Positions 1 to 10,798 of a stretch of 64,000 nt of DNA are shown here, in pieces. This DNA comes from Lamellibrachia columna (lineage: Eukaryota; Annelida; Polychaeta; Sabellida; Siboglinidae). A program made the position numbers and the translations under genes. Location: the NCBI GenBank assembly GCA_963662155.1, contig OY759274.1:21793757-21857756 (forward strand). Reading direction: 5' to 3'. Positions within the stretch are counted from its first letter, which is position 1. Each line of letters opens with the position of its first letter. The notes below the pieces were generated by a model. That model did no database searches and was not told where the DNA came from. It saw only the letters and a list, made by a program, of their open reading frames with translations.

Positions 1-955
1 CATTAGATAAATATTACATGTATGTACTAAACTGTTTAAAAGTGCATGTGCAGGGTTTGGGCTAGTGCAAACAAAGACAGATAGTCAGTAGGAAATCTAG
101 GTGTGTGTTATGTATGTGGTCCTGGGCCAACTCAGGAACTCCGAGTATACGAAAAAACGGGTGGAAATGAAGCACCCGCAGAAGGGCCTGTTTGTTAGTA
201 CAAGATGTGATAAACACGGTAGGATTTGATTGAAATTCTAAGCTAAGAGTATATTTAAATGTATTTAGTTTATATTTATAACTAATACACAGTATATTTA
301 AATTTGAATACATGCACTATTTTTAGTTGTGTTGGGGATGATTTGGGTTTCACGTGTTTTAACAACTGTTGTTTACATCCGTCATCTTGATTTATGTTCG
401 TTGTTAAGCAAGGTAAACGCAGCTGATTAAGTAAATTTGGTTTAGGATTGTGTGATCTCTAACGTTATAACACGATTATATTCTGATTTTGATACTATTG
501 CATATCTGTAAGTTTAGGGTGTAAAGGGCCTTCTATCTCTGCACATTGGACTATCCCGATCCCATTTAATTGTATGACTTTGTTTGTTATATATGCTTAT
601 TTCATTTGTAATTTGCATAGTTGGCTAATTCCTTGTTAAATTGTTACTTTGGATTCTGCCAGATACATTTTGTGAAGTGTAACACAAGTGAATAATGGAT
701 AAACACGAAGCAAGATCGCATTGTCAGAAATCAGGAAGGAGTTTTATTCATTAATAAGCATGCTAATCTAATTCATACAATCATTATAAAAAAATATTTA
801 TTTATTAAGCTGTCAAATCCTGTATCCATATATGTGTGCATGCGTGTGTGTGTGCCTGTGTGTGTGCGCATGCCTGTGTGTGTGTGTTGAAAATAACTTG
901 CATTTATGTAAAATATTTACGAAAATTTAGAGCAAACATTAAGGTACACTGTCAG
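1..955. other. No gene recognised; TG-rich microsatellite inside
   Basis: I see no convincing exon, RNA gene or transposon here. The only marked structure is an interrupted TG/CG alternating run at about 829-889. The short open frame on the minus strand near 62-313 has no recognisable motif. The stretch is probably intron or intergenic DNA upstream of the first locus A exon in the window. Confidence 0.5.
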
Positions 956-1056
956 GTGTGGAGATGACATTCTACCACACAATGATCCCCATCAACACCT
1001 GGCATCAGCCCCTGAATGGACAATCATCGGCGTCGCATTCCCACTCGGACTGCCGG
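956..1056 (+). CDS. Candidate exon of locus A
   Basis: The frame starting TGT GGA GAT GAC (from base 957) is open from an acceptor-like ACTGTCAG to a strong donor, GTAAGT, at 1057. It contains HQHLASAPEWTIIGVAFP. No family pattern is certain. A second GTAAAT follows 14 bases after the donor, a small hint of the donor duplication seen elsewhere. It could equally be chance open sequence. Confidence 0.3.
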
Positions 1057-1589
1057 GTAAGTAACCCAGGTAAATAACTGTTTCTACGCTAACAGTTCTT
1101 TCTAACCTTTAAAACTGTCATGGCAAACAGGAAAATTTGAACATTGTATTGTTCCATTATCATTCCAGTAGTGATGCTATTACATCTAGGTCTAGTTTGA
1201 CTTACCGACTTGTGAACAAAACCAACATGACACTTGAGTACATGTCCATCTGACAAATCTAAACCAAACAAGAACTTGTCAACGCCGGTTGTTTCGCAGC
1301 AGAGACAAGCAAATATGTATATTATCAAACAAAAACGATAACGAAGAAGATGAAAGCAATATGGGCAAATGCTCTTGTCATTGTCTACTTGTTTCCTATG
1401 ACACTGTCTCGGTTGGCATGTTGACCAGTGGTTTACCAGAGCTTTCACCACCTGCAGGTGGCAGAAATGTTGGTTGGTCAGTCTGAAGTAATTCTGACAA
1501 AGCCAGATCAGACAGAATGCGTTCTGCTTAAGTTGGTTGTGATTAGAGCGAGCACTGGTCGGTGTTCGTCACTAATATGGGCAAATGCT

Positions 1590-1737
1590 CTTGTTTATGA
1601 TGGTGACAACCTAAAAAAGGATATCTCCTTCCAGTCATCTTCCTCTCAATACTGTGCCAACTGGAACGGGTTTGGAGACCCAGAGAGTGGACTGAATATG
1701 TTTACAGAGTGGGAAAATATTGTCAAATTATGGTGGC
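1590..1737 (+). CDS. FN3-like exon A1 (part)
   Basis: The frame reads LVYDGDNLKKDISFQ, then ANWNGFGDPESGLNMF. This is the start of an FN3-like module: a DG turn, the B-strand tryptophan and the DPESG loop. Homology with the duplicate at 43675 begins at about 1586. Upstream of that point the duplicate has the expected IIVDRSPPIPG lead, but this copy has unrelated sequence, so the exon is broken at its 5' side. No clear donor closes it. It belongs to the decayed FN3 locus. Confidence 0.5.
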
Positions 1738-2185
1738 GTGTCCCCTTTTTGTTGCTCCCTGCAGCAATGGGCAGACTGCTGATCTTAGTCATTTGTGTAA
1801 TACTTTTTAAAATCAGTGAATTTGAATATTAAACTAAAATATGTTGGTTTATTCAAGCATAAACTGCACTGAAGCAGAAAGAAATTAGCTGTTAACACAA
1901 TGTTTCAGTGTTTGCAAAATAGATAGATCAGTTGATAATTTATTTCCAACAACAGTACACATTCATGATGACGAAAATAATTTTTTTGCAGCATTTGGAA
2001 TTTAGGTATAAGTAATAGTTTATTAGAAAGAGTGTGAACAGAAGTATAATACTTACCTATGGTTCAATCAAACTAGTATACTTATAGGTATGTCACTGAG
2101 TGACTATTGTGATATAGATATAATGGTGTTTTGTATTGTTAATCAGTTCAAAAGTTGCACTGCACTATGCATGGTTTTCTTTCAG

Positions 2186-2377
2186 CCAAATATTTAATCA
2201 CCCTGAGGACGTCTGCTGGCTCAGATGACATTGTACCTTACACATGACTGTCATATGATGTGACAAGTCAGTGTATGGGCAGCCTACACTTACAATACAA
2301 AGCTGTCTACTTTGTCAGTGTCACCGCAGTCTCTTGAGGACTCGTTGAAAGGAACGTGACGGTGAACTCAGATGGAG
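2186..2377 (+). pseudogene. FN3-like exon A2 with in-frame stop
   Basis: The exon is bounded by TTTCTTTCAG and the donor GTAGGG at 2378. The final part reads YFVSVTAVS, then a TGA stop at 2335-2337, then GLVERNVTVNSDG. This is the F-G strand pattern of an FN3 module (YxVxVxAxNxxGL). The paralogous exon at 45089-45246 has AVNCGLV here and no stop, so the stop is a lesion of this copy. The upstream half also has a TGA in the shared PYT stretch in both copies. Confidence 0.5.
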
Positions 2378-2500
2378 GTAGGGTACAACTGTATGTATTT
2401 ACAAGCACCAATTTGTCTATAAGCAATGGTTTATTAAATAAGTACAGCCGGGTCTAATGTGTTATTTATAGAATGTGTCACATTAAAATCTCTTTCACAG

Positions 2501-2735
2501 AAGTTATTCTCCTGTCTTCATCATTCTGACTGACATGGAAGTCACCCCACATTTGTTGCACTGTCTGTTGACCAGACACCCCCAGTGAGGGGTGTTGTGA
2601 AAGACGACAAGGACCCCAATGAGGATGAGAGGTACTCCTCAGAGGCGTCCACTGTTGCCAGCACCTGGAAGCAATTTGCTGACCCAGAATCTGACATAAA
2701 AAGTTATCTTGTCAACATATACAGAAAACCTACAG
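2501..2735 (+). CDS. FN3-like exon A3
   Basis: The acceptor is CTTTCACAG and the donor GTAAAT is at 2736. The frame reads SVDQTPPVRGVVKDDKDPNE, then ASTWKQFADPESDIKSYLVN and YRKPTG. TPPVxGVVxD followed by W-x-x-F-x-DPES is the opening of an FN3-like module. The first 60 bases are not in this frame: a TGA separates them, and the duplicate at 45368 keeps a different frame open. An indel has probably hit one or both copies. Confidence 0.6.
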
Positions 2736-2851
2736 GTAAATATATAATGTTATATTTCATGATTGCACACTAACTGTGCTTACTCAGTACAAATGAGAAA
2801 TCCGGCAGTGTCATTCAACAGTTGCTAGTATTTAAGTTGCAGATCAAATAA

Positions 2852-3769
2852 CCTAATAGACCGTTAATATTTTAGGCCCCAGTAGCAGGGAGGTTGTACT
2901 ACACACATAAAAGAACATAGCTTCATCGTTCAACCCTCTTGATAGACATCACTTCCATCCTAATAGATCCTTAATATTTTAGACCCCAGTAGGAGGACGG
3001 TTGTACTACACACAGAGAAGAACATAGTTCCAATTTTCAACCATCTTGAGAGACATCACTGCCATCCTAATAGACCCTTAATGTTTAGGCCCCAGTAGCA
3101 GGGTGGTTGTACTACACACATCCTAATATGCCCTTAATATTTTAGACCAAATAGCAAGAAGGTTGTGTTACACACAGAGAAGAACATAGTTCCATCTTTC
3201 AACCCTCAGGAGAGACATCACTTACATCCTAATATACCCTTAATAGTTTAGGCCCCAGTAGCAGGAAGGTTGTACTACATACAGAGAAGAACATAGTTCC
3301 ATCTTTCACACCTCTTGAGAGACATCACTGCCATCCTAATAGACCCTTAATATTTTAGGCCCCAGTAGCAGGAAGGTTGTACTACACACAGAGAAGAACT
3401 TAGTTCCATCTTTCACACCTCTTGAGAGACATCACTGCCATCCTAATAGACCCTTAATGTTTAGGCCCCAGTAGCAGGGTGGTTGTACTACACACAGAGA
3501 AGAACATAGTTCCATCTTTCAACTCTCTGGAGAGATATCACTTACATCCTAATAGACCCTTAATATTTTAGGCACCAGTAGCAGGAAGGTTGTGCTACGC
3601 ACAAATAAGAACATAGTTCCATCTTTCAACCCTCTTGAGAGACATCACTTACATCCTAATAGACCCTTAATAGTTTATGCCCCAGTAGCAGGAAGGTTGT
3701 ACAACACACAGAGAAGAACATAGTTCCATCTTTCAACTCTCTGGAGAGACATCACTTCCATCATAATAG
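2852..3769. repeat. 107-bp tandem repeat ending at an exon acceptor
   Basis: About eight and a half units of 107 bp, highly similar to each other, with one internally shortened unit near 3110. Each unit holds two acceptor-like sites: TATTTTAG before GCCCCAGTAGC, and CATCCTAATAG. The last unit runs straight into the exon at 3770, whose acceptor CATCATAATAG is the same end of the unit. The array therefore repeats the intron end next to the exon. Confidence 0.9.
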
Positions 3770-3822
3770 TAGCAAAGGCAGTGAATGGAGCTGGCAGAGA
3801 GAGCACTCTTGTGTCTTCACAG
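3770..3822 (+). CDS. FN3-like exon A4 (3' boundary uncertain)
   Basis: From the acceptor ATAATAG the frame reads AKAVNGAGRESTLVSS. That is the F-strand to G-strand end of an FN3-like module (VKAxNxAG). The preceding tandem unit also reads RDITSIII in the same frame, so the exon could start earlier. No strong donor is seen after VSS; GTGTCT at 3811 and later GT sites are weak. Confidence 0.45.
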
Positions 3823-4150
3823 TGGGAACCTTCATCATTACACTTTATTACTGTGAAATTGTAATATTACATTAGTGTAAATTAAAGTAACAGCAATACA
3901 TTTCACTAAAATAATGATTTCAATTGAATTGGGAAATATGTGTCATTTAGAACTTTAGTGAAATAGGTTCCTGTTCGGAAGGTGTTTAAAAAGAAATTGT
4001 TTATAACTTGCCACCACCAACTTTGGTTTAATACAATTTATTTGTGAACAGTTTTAGATAGAATTTCTAATGATTGCAAAACATTAATTAAACAGCTGCT
4101 TGGTGTTGCATTAGATGAGTGATTTACTGTTGGATTTATTAATGCAGTTG

Positions 4151-4334
4151 TTCATTGTACATTTACATCTTAGTGCCATCAAGTATTAAATAAGTGTTCA
4201 TTTTATGTTGTAGTGCCATCAAGTATTAAATAAGTGTTCATTGTATGTTGTAGTGCCACCAAAGTATTAACTAAGTGTTCATTGTATTTTGTAGTGACAT
4301 CAAGTATTAAATAACTGTCCATTGTATGTTGTAG
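4151..4334. repeat. 42-bp tandem repeat carrying the next exon's acceptor
   Basis: About four and a half units. Each has TTCATTGTATGTTGTAG followed by TGCCATCAAG or a close variant. The last unit is the real acceptor of the exon at 4335, which begins TGCCATTAAG. Units therefore copy the polypyrimidine end, the AG and the first ten exon bases. Confidence 0.85.
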
Positions 4335-4576
4335 TGCCATTAAGATGGTGTCTGGAAATGTGGCTGGATTGGTCAGTGACTCAGTGATGGACCGGACACT
4401 CAGCTGGACATTGACTACCAAATCGACAAGTCTGAGGTGACAGTGACATTCAGTGGCTATGAGAGTGAGAGAGATAGCGTGGCTCATTATCAGCGGGCAG
4501 TTGGCTCGGCTCCAAAACTTCATGACGTCATATGTCAACCTGATCAAGGAGGACGGTGGCACAGATGGAATGCTGG
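4335..4576 (+). pseudogene. FN3-like exon A5 with two frameshifts
   Basis: The acceptor is ATGTTGTAG and the donor GTAAGA is at 4577. Three frames must be joined to read the module: GNVAGLVSDSVMD, then LDIDYQIDKSEVTVTFSGYE and AHYQRAVGSAPKLHDV, then VNLIKEDGGTDGMLG. The shifts fall near 4395 and 4525. DIDYQ followed by V-T-F-x-G-Y-E-S-E is a typical start of this FN3-like family. The lesions mean this copy cannot encode an intact module unless the assembly has indel errors. Confidence 0.55.
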
Positions 4577-4958
4577 GTAAGATGACACAGACTTTATTGT
4601 GCATTAAATCATTTCTTTTAAGTGACAAAAATAGTGGAATCAAATTAAACCAGCAGGATTATTTTCATGTTTCTCCTTAATTATCAGACATAAAAAATTA
4701 TTTTAGACCATGTCTCACATTAACTAATTAATAAGGAATGGAAATGTCATGACTTCATACCTTTGGTATTTAACTAGAATGTGTATTGTAATGTTGATAT
4801 CATCAGTACATTATTCAGTATTGCATATTAAACTAATTTGGATCAAACAAAGCAAATGTATTTCTTATTTGCAGCAAATTTTATGAAATAACAATAGACT
4901 TACTGTGACCCTTACATGCAGGTGTTGGCAGTAATGGCAAGGGTCAAGGCCAGGTGGC

Positions 4959-5619
4959 GCTGTCATTGTCAGACACAGTGATTGTTGTCTTGTGTGTGAC
5001 GTTTCTGTTGCTGTCATTGTCAGACACAGTGGTTGTTGTCTTATGTGTGGTGTCTGTGTTGCTGTCATGTCAGACACAATGGTTGTTGTTGTGTGTGACG
5101 TCTGTTTTGCTGTCATTGTCAGGCACAGTGTTTTGTTGTCTTGTATATGACATCTATATTGCTGTCATTGTCAGAGAATGGTTATTGTCTCATGTGTGAC
5201 ATCTGTTTTGCTGTCATTGTCAAAACACAGTGGTTGTTGTCTTGTGTGTGACATCTGTGTTGCTGTCATTGTCAGACACAGTGTTTGTTGTTTTGTGTGC
5301 GACAACTGTTTTGCTGTCATTGTCAGACACAGTGTTTATTGTCTTGTGTGTGACGTCTGTGCTGCTGTCATTGTCAGACAAAGTGTTTGTTGTCTTGTGT
5401 GTGACATCTGTGTTGCTATCACTGTCAGACACAGTGTTTGTTGTCTTGTGTGTGACATATGTGTTGCTGTCATTGTCAGACACAGTGGTTGTTGTCTTGT
5501 GTGTGACATCTGTGTTGCTGTCATTGTCAGACACAGTGTTTGTTGTCTTGTGTGTGACGTCTGTGTTGCTATCACTGTCAGACACAGTGTTTGTTGTCTT
5601 GTGTGTGATGTCTGTGTTG
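4959..5619. repeat. 51-bp tandem repeat ending at an exon acceptor
   Basis: Thirteen units of 51 bp, with a few shortened. Each contains TTGCTGTCATTGTCAG, a polypyrimidine-rich 3' splice-site-like block. The real acceptor at 5627, TGTTGCTTTGCAG, is the end of a diverged last unit. Because 51 is a multiple of 3, open frames run through on both strands; these are artefacts of periodicity. Confidence 0.9.
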
Positions 5620-5627
5620 CTTTGCAG

Positions 5628-5831
5628 GAGAACTGGGAGTTCAAGTTGGCCTCGCCTCTGTTGATGTGGCATTGTTTAACCTATGTTGGTGTGACTTGCA
5701 AGTTTCCTCCCTCGTCCACTCAGCTGTGTCATTTTGGAGCCACATTCCAAGGAAGCTCTCACCCAGTAGTTGAATTCCAGGCAGCCATTGGAACAACTGC
5801 CTATTCTCAGGATGTAGTCATGTTCCACAAG
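5628..5831 (+). CDS. FN3-like exon A6
   Basis: 204 bp, 68 codons, from TTGCTTTGCAG to the donor GTAATT at 5832; one open frame. The second half, FGATFQGSSHPVVEFQAAIG then TTAYSQDVVMFHK, matches the C-strand region of the family, where an aromatic residue, AIGT and DVV recur. The first half (ENWEFKLASPLLMWHC) is less convincing and may be out of frame. It follows the 51-bp array directly. Confidence 0.6.
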
Positions 5832-5989
5832 GTAATTCAGACTTATCAAGTGTTCAGATATATCACACTGTATTGCATATAAATATAAACCTATATGGTT
5901 TTTTTTCCAAAATAAATTAAGTCATTCCTACGTAATTCATCAACAAGATATCCCTACGCAACAGTAAATATGATCTCTCTCTCTCTCTC

Positions 5990-6235
5990 TGGATCCTGAT
6001 TAGCAAAGCCCTGACTGCCCTCATCATCTGACAGTGTGGTGATGTTTCTATCTAGATCCTGATTACCAAAATCATGACTGTCCTCATAATTTGACTGGTG
6101 GTGTTTCAGATCAGGTCAACTCTTGATCCTGTTTACCAAAGTCATGACTGTCCTCATCTGACTGTGGTGGTGTTTCAGATCAGACCTAATTACCAAAATC
6201 CTGACTGTCCTGTGTTTCAGATCAGCCGACCTTGT
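5990..6235. repeat. Short 60-70-bp tandem repeat before an exon
   Basis: Three to four diverged units built on GATCCTGATTACCAAAATC, TGACTGTCCTCATC and GGTGTTTCAGATCAG. Each of the later units has a GTTTCAG acceptor-like site. A TCTC run (about 5972-5990) precedes it. The real exon acceptor, CTTCCCTGCAG at 6246, lies just after the last unit. Confidence 0.7.
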
Positions 6236-6246
6236 CTTCCCTGCAG

Positions 6247-6529
6247 GAGTGTATGTGATCAAGTTGTCTGTGCACCATCCTGTCAGGCTGATGAGACACA
6301 GCAATGAGAGTCTCCTGCAGCCGTACTTTGTGACTGTCAAGGCTGTCACTGGGTTCCGTGACAGTGTCTTCAACTGGGGTCTACATTGATACGACACCAC
6401 CCGTTATTCAGGTGATATTCCATATTGATTTCTCCTGGAGTAAGTCCGAGCCCACAACCTTTCAGGGAGACAACTCGTCCATTGCCATCTAATCATCTAC
6501 TATGAAGTGGTCGAGAGGGAGAGAGCCAG
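6247..6529 (+). pseudogene. FN3-like exon A7 with frameshift and stop
   Basis: The acceptor is TTCCCTGCAG and the donor GTAGTG is at 6530. The first frame gives YFVTVKAVTGFRDSVFNWG; the expected continuation TGVYIDTTPPVIQ lies one frame over, and then reads FHIDFSWSKSEPTTFQGDNS. This is one module's end, the DTTPPV linker and the next module's start (WSxxEPTxFxGxNSSI). A TAA ends that frame near 6492, and IIYYEVVERER follows in another frame. At least two lesions are needed. Confidence 0.55.
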
Positions 6530-6639
6530 GTAGTGTATCGTGTGTTTGTTTGTTTTTTTATATGTTTGTTGTTTCCAGCACTTGGCAATGTTCTATTAAC
6601 TAACTAGTCTGTATGTTGTGGTTACTACAATTTTATGTT

Positions 6640-6941
6640 GTCACACGGCCTCATTCAACTAGCCACCCTTTTTCAGAACAATATCACCAAGCCGACCTTT
6701 TTATATGCCGACATTGAGGGTGGTCGCTGCCAGGGTGCATGTTGTCCTCAATGGTTCTTTTATGTCCCCAATTAAATGAGACGGGACCAACATTAACATG
6801 ATCATCCGAGTCACGAGAGATACAAGGTCCTCAATGTTGAGGACTAGTTTTTTACACCAAACATATCCTTGCCTGGTCCTGGTCTTGAACTGAGAACTCA
6901 GTCGTGTAAAGCAGATGTGCTTGCCACTACACTACCGTACC
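6640..6941 (-). mobile_element. tRNA-derived SINE
   Basis: Read on the minus strand, the end near 6941 has a tRNA-like head. A box-A-like TAGTGTAGTGG (6924-6934) is followed after about 35 bases by a box-B-like GTTCAAGACC (6881-6890), the layout of an internal RNA polymerase III promoter. A roughly 240-bp tRNA-unrelated body follows. A TCTC run (6942-6961) abuts the head. A true tRNA gene is unlikely, since I see no closing acceptor stem. Confidence 0.6.
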
Positions 6942-7283
6942 TCTCTCTCTCTCTCTCTCTCACGCTTCATTTGATTGAAACCACCCAGCCTTCATAGATT
7001 CATTCAAAAGTAAGATCTGTTGTGTTAAAAGCTGGGGTCAAGTAACCAATATATAATAGAATATCACAACAAATAATAACCATCAGTAATGTACATTGTT
7101 TGCAATAATATTAGAATATTTATACAATTGAGTATTTATTCTGAAAATGTTTGTTCAGTTTCCCCAATTATGTTTCTCAGTCCAGTACACATGCCATAAG
7201 TCATTTTCATCTTCATTTATTAATAACTTGGTAACTCACAAAACTATAATTGACTCTCAGGACTATCGGCTATCTTAGTGTAG

Positions 7284-7475
7284 GTGGTCGAAACATGGTG
7301 GTCTATTGGCAGGTCACCAGGTGGCACTGATGTGCAGCCCTTTGTCAACATTGGAGCCGAGTCATTTGTGAGCAATACTTCGCTAGAAGGCTTGCTGTTT
7401 GAGAACCACACCTATTATGTGACGTTGGTGTGTGTCAACGATGCTGGACTAAATACAACCAACTCATCGCAAAGT
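7284..7475 (+). CDS. FN3-like exon A8
   Basis: Starts after TCTTAGTGTAG. It reads VVETWWSIGRSPGGTDVQPF, then VNIGAESFVSNTSLEGLLFE and HTYYVTLVCVNDAGLNTTNS. W-x-x-G-x-x-PGGTD-x-xPF-x-x-x-G and Y-Y-V-T-L-x-x-x-N-x-A-G-L are hallmarks of the second half of an FN3-like module in this family. It is the best-preserved module piece of locus A. The donor is unclear; a weak GTCACT is nearby, and the open frame runs on to about 7646. Confidence 0.65.
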
Positions 7476-7979
7476 CACTCACATCATTACTCTTTAATAT
7501 GTTCCAGTTGTTTATGGAAGTGTGGTTTTCTTCAGCACTCCCAACTGTCAGAGGGTACTAGAAACAGAGGTCACCCCAAACTTATATTCAAAGACATAGT
7601 AAAGGGAAACTTGCAGGAAAAAGCAGTTGTACTTAGTTGCCAATGAAAGACCAATCTGGAGAGGACTTATTGTGAAGCAGTCATAGTCGCAACTACAGCT
7701 AACAGCGAGAGAGAGGTAATATGTATTCTACTACATTTAACTGCCAGTGCATCCTTTCTCCATTCTCTGCAATCTCTGCTTGTCAGTGAAATACTTCAAC
7801 ATTAACCTGTCAGTTCAACCATTCTAAATTCTTTGAGACAAATGGTTGTTTATAACAAGGAAATACTTCTACATGAACTGCCAAAGCATCGTTCTTTGTT
7901 CTGGAAAACAGATTGTCTTAAACGATGAGAAAATTCTTTTTTTACTGACAGAAAGCTGCTTGATAAGTCAAGTTATTTT

Positions 7980-8040
7980 GTAATTTCTGTCAAATATTAC
8001 AATGACCAAGTAGTTTCTGTCAAATATTACAATGACCAAA
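7980..8040. repeat. 31-bp direct duplication
   Basis: AGTTTCTGTCAAATATTACA plus AATGACCAA occurs twice, head to tail, shortly before the exon at 8097. The intervening DNA from about 7650 to 8096 holds no convincing exon, although ACAGCTAACAGCGAGAG before GTAATA (about 7717) looks like a possible short one. Confidence 0.7.
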
Positions 8041-8096
8041 CTACAACACTTTTACTGATATGTATTGCCTGTATAGACTTGATGTCATCATTCCAG

Positions 8097-8270
8097 GTGT
8101 CACCATCAAAACTGAGTCGCCAAATGTAGACAACATGACTACATCAATGGACGACATGGAGCCATTCGATGACACAAGAACTGACGTACCAGCAGTAAAG
8201 ATGTCACGACAGGATGGCGTTGGTGTCATCTGGGACAAACCACCCAAGGATGAGAACATCGACAGTGTGT
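8097..8270 (+). CDS. Exon A9
   Basis: 174 bp from ATCATTCCAG to a strong donor, GTAAGT, at 8271. One open frame: VTIKTESPNVDNMTTSMDDM, then DDTRTDVPAVKMSRQDGVGV and IWDKPPKDENIDSV. The tail VGVIWDKPPKDE fits a B-C strand of the same module type; the front is acidic and linker-like. Its intron is almost wholly the 65-bp array. Confidence 0.6.
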
Positions 8271-8275
8271 GTAAG

Positions 8276-10647
8276 TTCTTGGCTCATGCTGATTATTGCA
8301 CTCATAGCCCAGTCAGTCTTTACACAGACATTAGAACTTACTTGAAGTGTAGAGTGATTGTTGTACTCACAGCCCAGTCAGTCTTTACACAGACATTACT
8401 GCTTACTTGAAGTGTAGAGTGATTGTTGTACTCACAGCCCAGTCAGTCTTTACACAGACATTACAGCTTACTTGAAGTGTAGAGAGATTGTTGTACTCAC
8501 AGCCCAGTCAGTCTTTACACAGACATTAGAACTTACTTGAAGTGTAGAGTGGTTGTTGTACTCACAGCCCAGTCAGTCTTTACACAGACATTACAGCTTA
8601 CTTGAAGTGTAGAGTGATTGTTGTACTCACAGCCTAGTCAGTCTTTACACAGACATTAGAACTTACTTGAAGTGTAGAGTGATTGTTGCACTCACAGCCC
8701 AGTCAGTCTTTACACAGACATTAGAACTTACTTGAAGTGTAGAGAGATTGTTGTACTCACAGCCCAGTCAGTCTTTACACACACATTACAGCTTACTTGA
8801 AGTGTAGAGAGATTGTTGCACTCACAGCCCAGTCAGTCTTTACACAGACATTAGAACTTACTTGAAGTGTAGAGTGATTGTTGTACTCACAGCCCAGTCA
8901 GTCTTTACACAGACATTACAGCTTACCTGAAGTGTAGAGAGATTGTTGCACTCACAGCCCAGTCAGTCTTTACACAGACATTAGAACTTACTTGAAGTGT
9001 AGAGTGATTGTTGTACTCACAGCCCAGTCAGTCTTTACACAGACATTACAGCTTACTTGAAGTGTAGAGAGATTGTTGCACTCACAGCCCAGTCAGTCTT
9101 TACACAGACATTAGAACTTACTTGAAGTGTAGAGTGATTGTTGTACTCACAGCCCAGTCAGTCTTTACACAGACATTACAGCTTACTTGAAGTGTAGAGA
9201 GATTGTTGTACTCACAGCCCAGTCAGTCTTTACACACACATTACAGCTTACTTGAAGTGTAGAGAGATTGTTGTACTCACAGCCCAGTCAGTCTTTACAC
9301 AGACATTACAGCTTACTTGAAGTGTAGAGTGATTGTTGTACTCATAGCCCAGTCAGTCTTTACACAGGCATTAGAACTTACTTGAAGTGTAGAGTGATTG
9401 TTGTACTCACAGCCCAGTCAGTCTTTACACAGACATTAGAACTTACTTGAAGTGTAGAGAGATTGTTGTACTCACAGCCCAGTCAGTCTTTACACACACA
9501 TTACAGCTTACTTGAAGTGTAGAGTGATTGTTGTACTCACAGCCCAGTCAGTCTTTACACACACATTACAGCTTACTTGAAGTGTAGAGAGATTGTTGTA
9601 CTCACAGCCCAGTCAGTCTTTACACAGACATTACAGCTTACTTGAAGTGTAGACTGATTGTTGTACTCACAGCCCAGTCAGTCTTTACACAGACATTAGA
9701 ACTTACTTGAAGTGTAGAGTGATTGTTGTACTCACAGCCCAGTCAGTCTTTACACAGACATTACAGCTTACTTGAAGTGTAGAGTGATTGTTGTACTCAC
9801 AGCCCAGTCAGTCTTTACACAGACATCAGAACTTACTTGAAGTGTAGAGTGATTGTTGTACTCACAGCCCAGTCAGTCTTTTCACAGACATTACAGCTTA
9901 CTTGAAGTGTAGAGAGATTGTTGTACTCACAGCCCAGTCAGTCTTTACACACACATTACAGCTTACTTGAAGTGTAGAGTGGTTGTTGTACTCACAGCCC
10001 AGTCAGTCTTTACACAGACATTACAGTTTACTTGAAGTGTAGAGTGATTGTTGTACTCACAGCCCAGTCAGTCTATACACATACATTACAGCTTACTTGA
10101 AGTGTAGACTGATTGTTGTACTCACAGCCCAGTCAGTCTTTACACAGACATTACGGCTTACTTGAAGTGTAGAGAGATTGTTGTACTCATAGCCCAGTCA
10201 GTCTTTACACACACATTACAGCTTACTTGAAGTGTAGAGTTATTGTTGTACTCACAGCCCAGTCAGTCTTTTCACAGACATTACAGCTTACTTGAAGTGT
10301 AGACTGATTGTTGTACTCACAGCCCAGTCAGTCTTTACACAGACATTACAGCTTACTTGAAGTGTAGAGAGATTGTTGTACTCACAGCCCAGTCAGTCTT
10401 TACACACACATTACAGCTTACTTGAAGTGTAGAGTGGTTGTTGTACTCACAGCCCAGTCAGTCTTTACACAGACATTACAGCTTACTTGAAGTGTAGAGT
10501 GATTGTTGTACTCACAGCCCAGTCAGTCTATACACATACATTACAGCTTACTTGAAGTGTAGAGTGATTGTTGTACTCACAGCCCAGTCAGTCTTTACAC
10601 AGACATTACAATTAACTTGAAGGGTAAAGTTATTCTTGCTCTCACAG
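8276..10647. repeat. 65-bp tandem repeat filling an intron
   Basis: About 36 units of 65 bp with very low divergence (mostly AGAGTGATT versus AGAGAGATT, ATTAGAAC versus ATTACAGC). The array runs from just after one exon's donor (8271) to the next exon's acceptor (10652). Each unit has TTGTTGTACTCACAGCCCAG. The final diverged unit ends CTTGCTCTCACAGCCCAG and is the actual 3' splice site. So the intron contains about 36 near-copies of its own acceptor. Confidence 0.95.
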
Positions 10648-10652
10648 CCCAG

Positions 10653-10798
10653 ACCAGTGACAAGATGCTGACCGGGGGTTTTCTGTCAGCTGATGACTTT
10701 ACTGCCCAGTACCTGTCAAGGACATCGGACACATTCAAGTCATTCATTGTCGCCCCCGAGTCAACCAGGGACAAAACAGACAGATACTTGAGGAACAG
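10653..10798 (+). CDS. Exon A10
   Basis: From CACAGCCCAG (an acceptor five bases earlier is also possible) to the donor GTGGGA at 10799. Reads TSDKMLTGGFLSADDFTAQY, then LSRTSDTFKSFIVAPESTRD and KTDRYLRNR in one frame. I do not recognise a specific domain; placement between FN3-like exons makes it part of the same protein. Its 3' end AGGAACAG is the seed of the array that follows. Confidence 0.55.

Noticed and set aside
5178..5672. Open frames of 100-230 codons over the 51-bp array
   Set aside because: The unit length is a multiple of three, so frames stay open on both strands; the real exon begins only at 5628.
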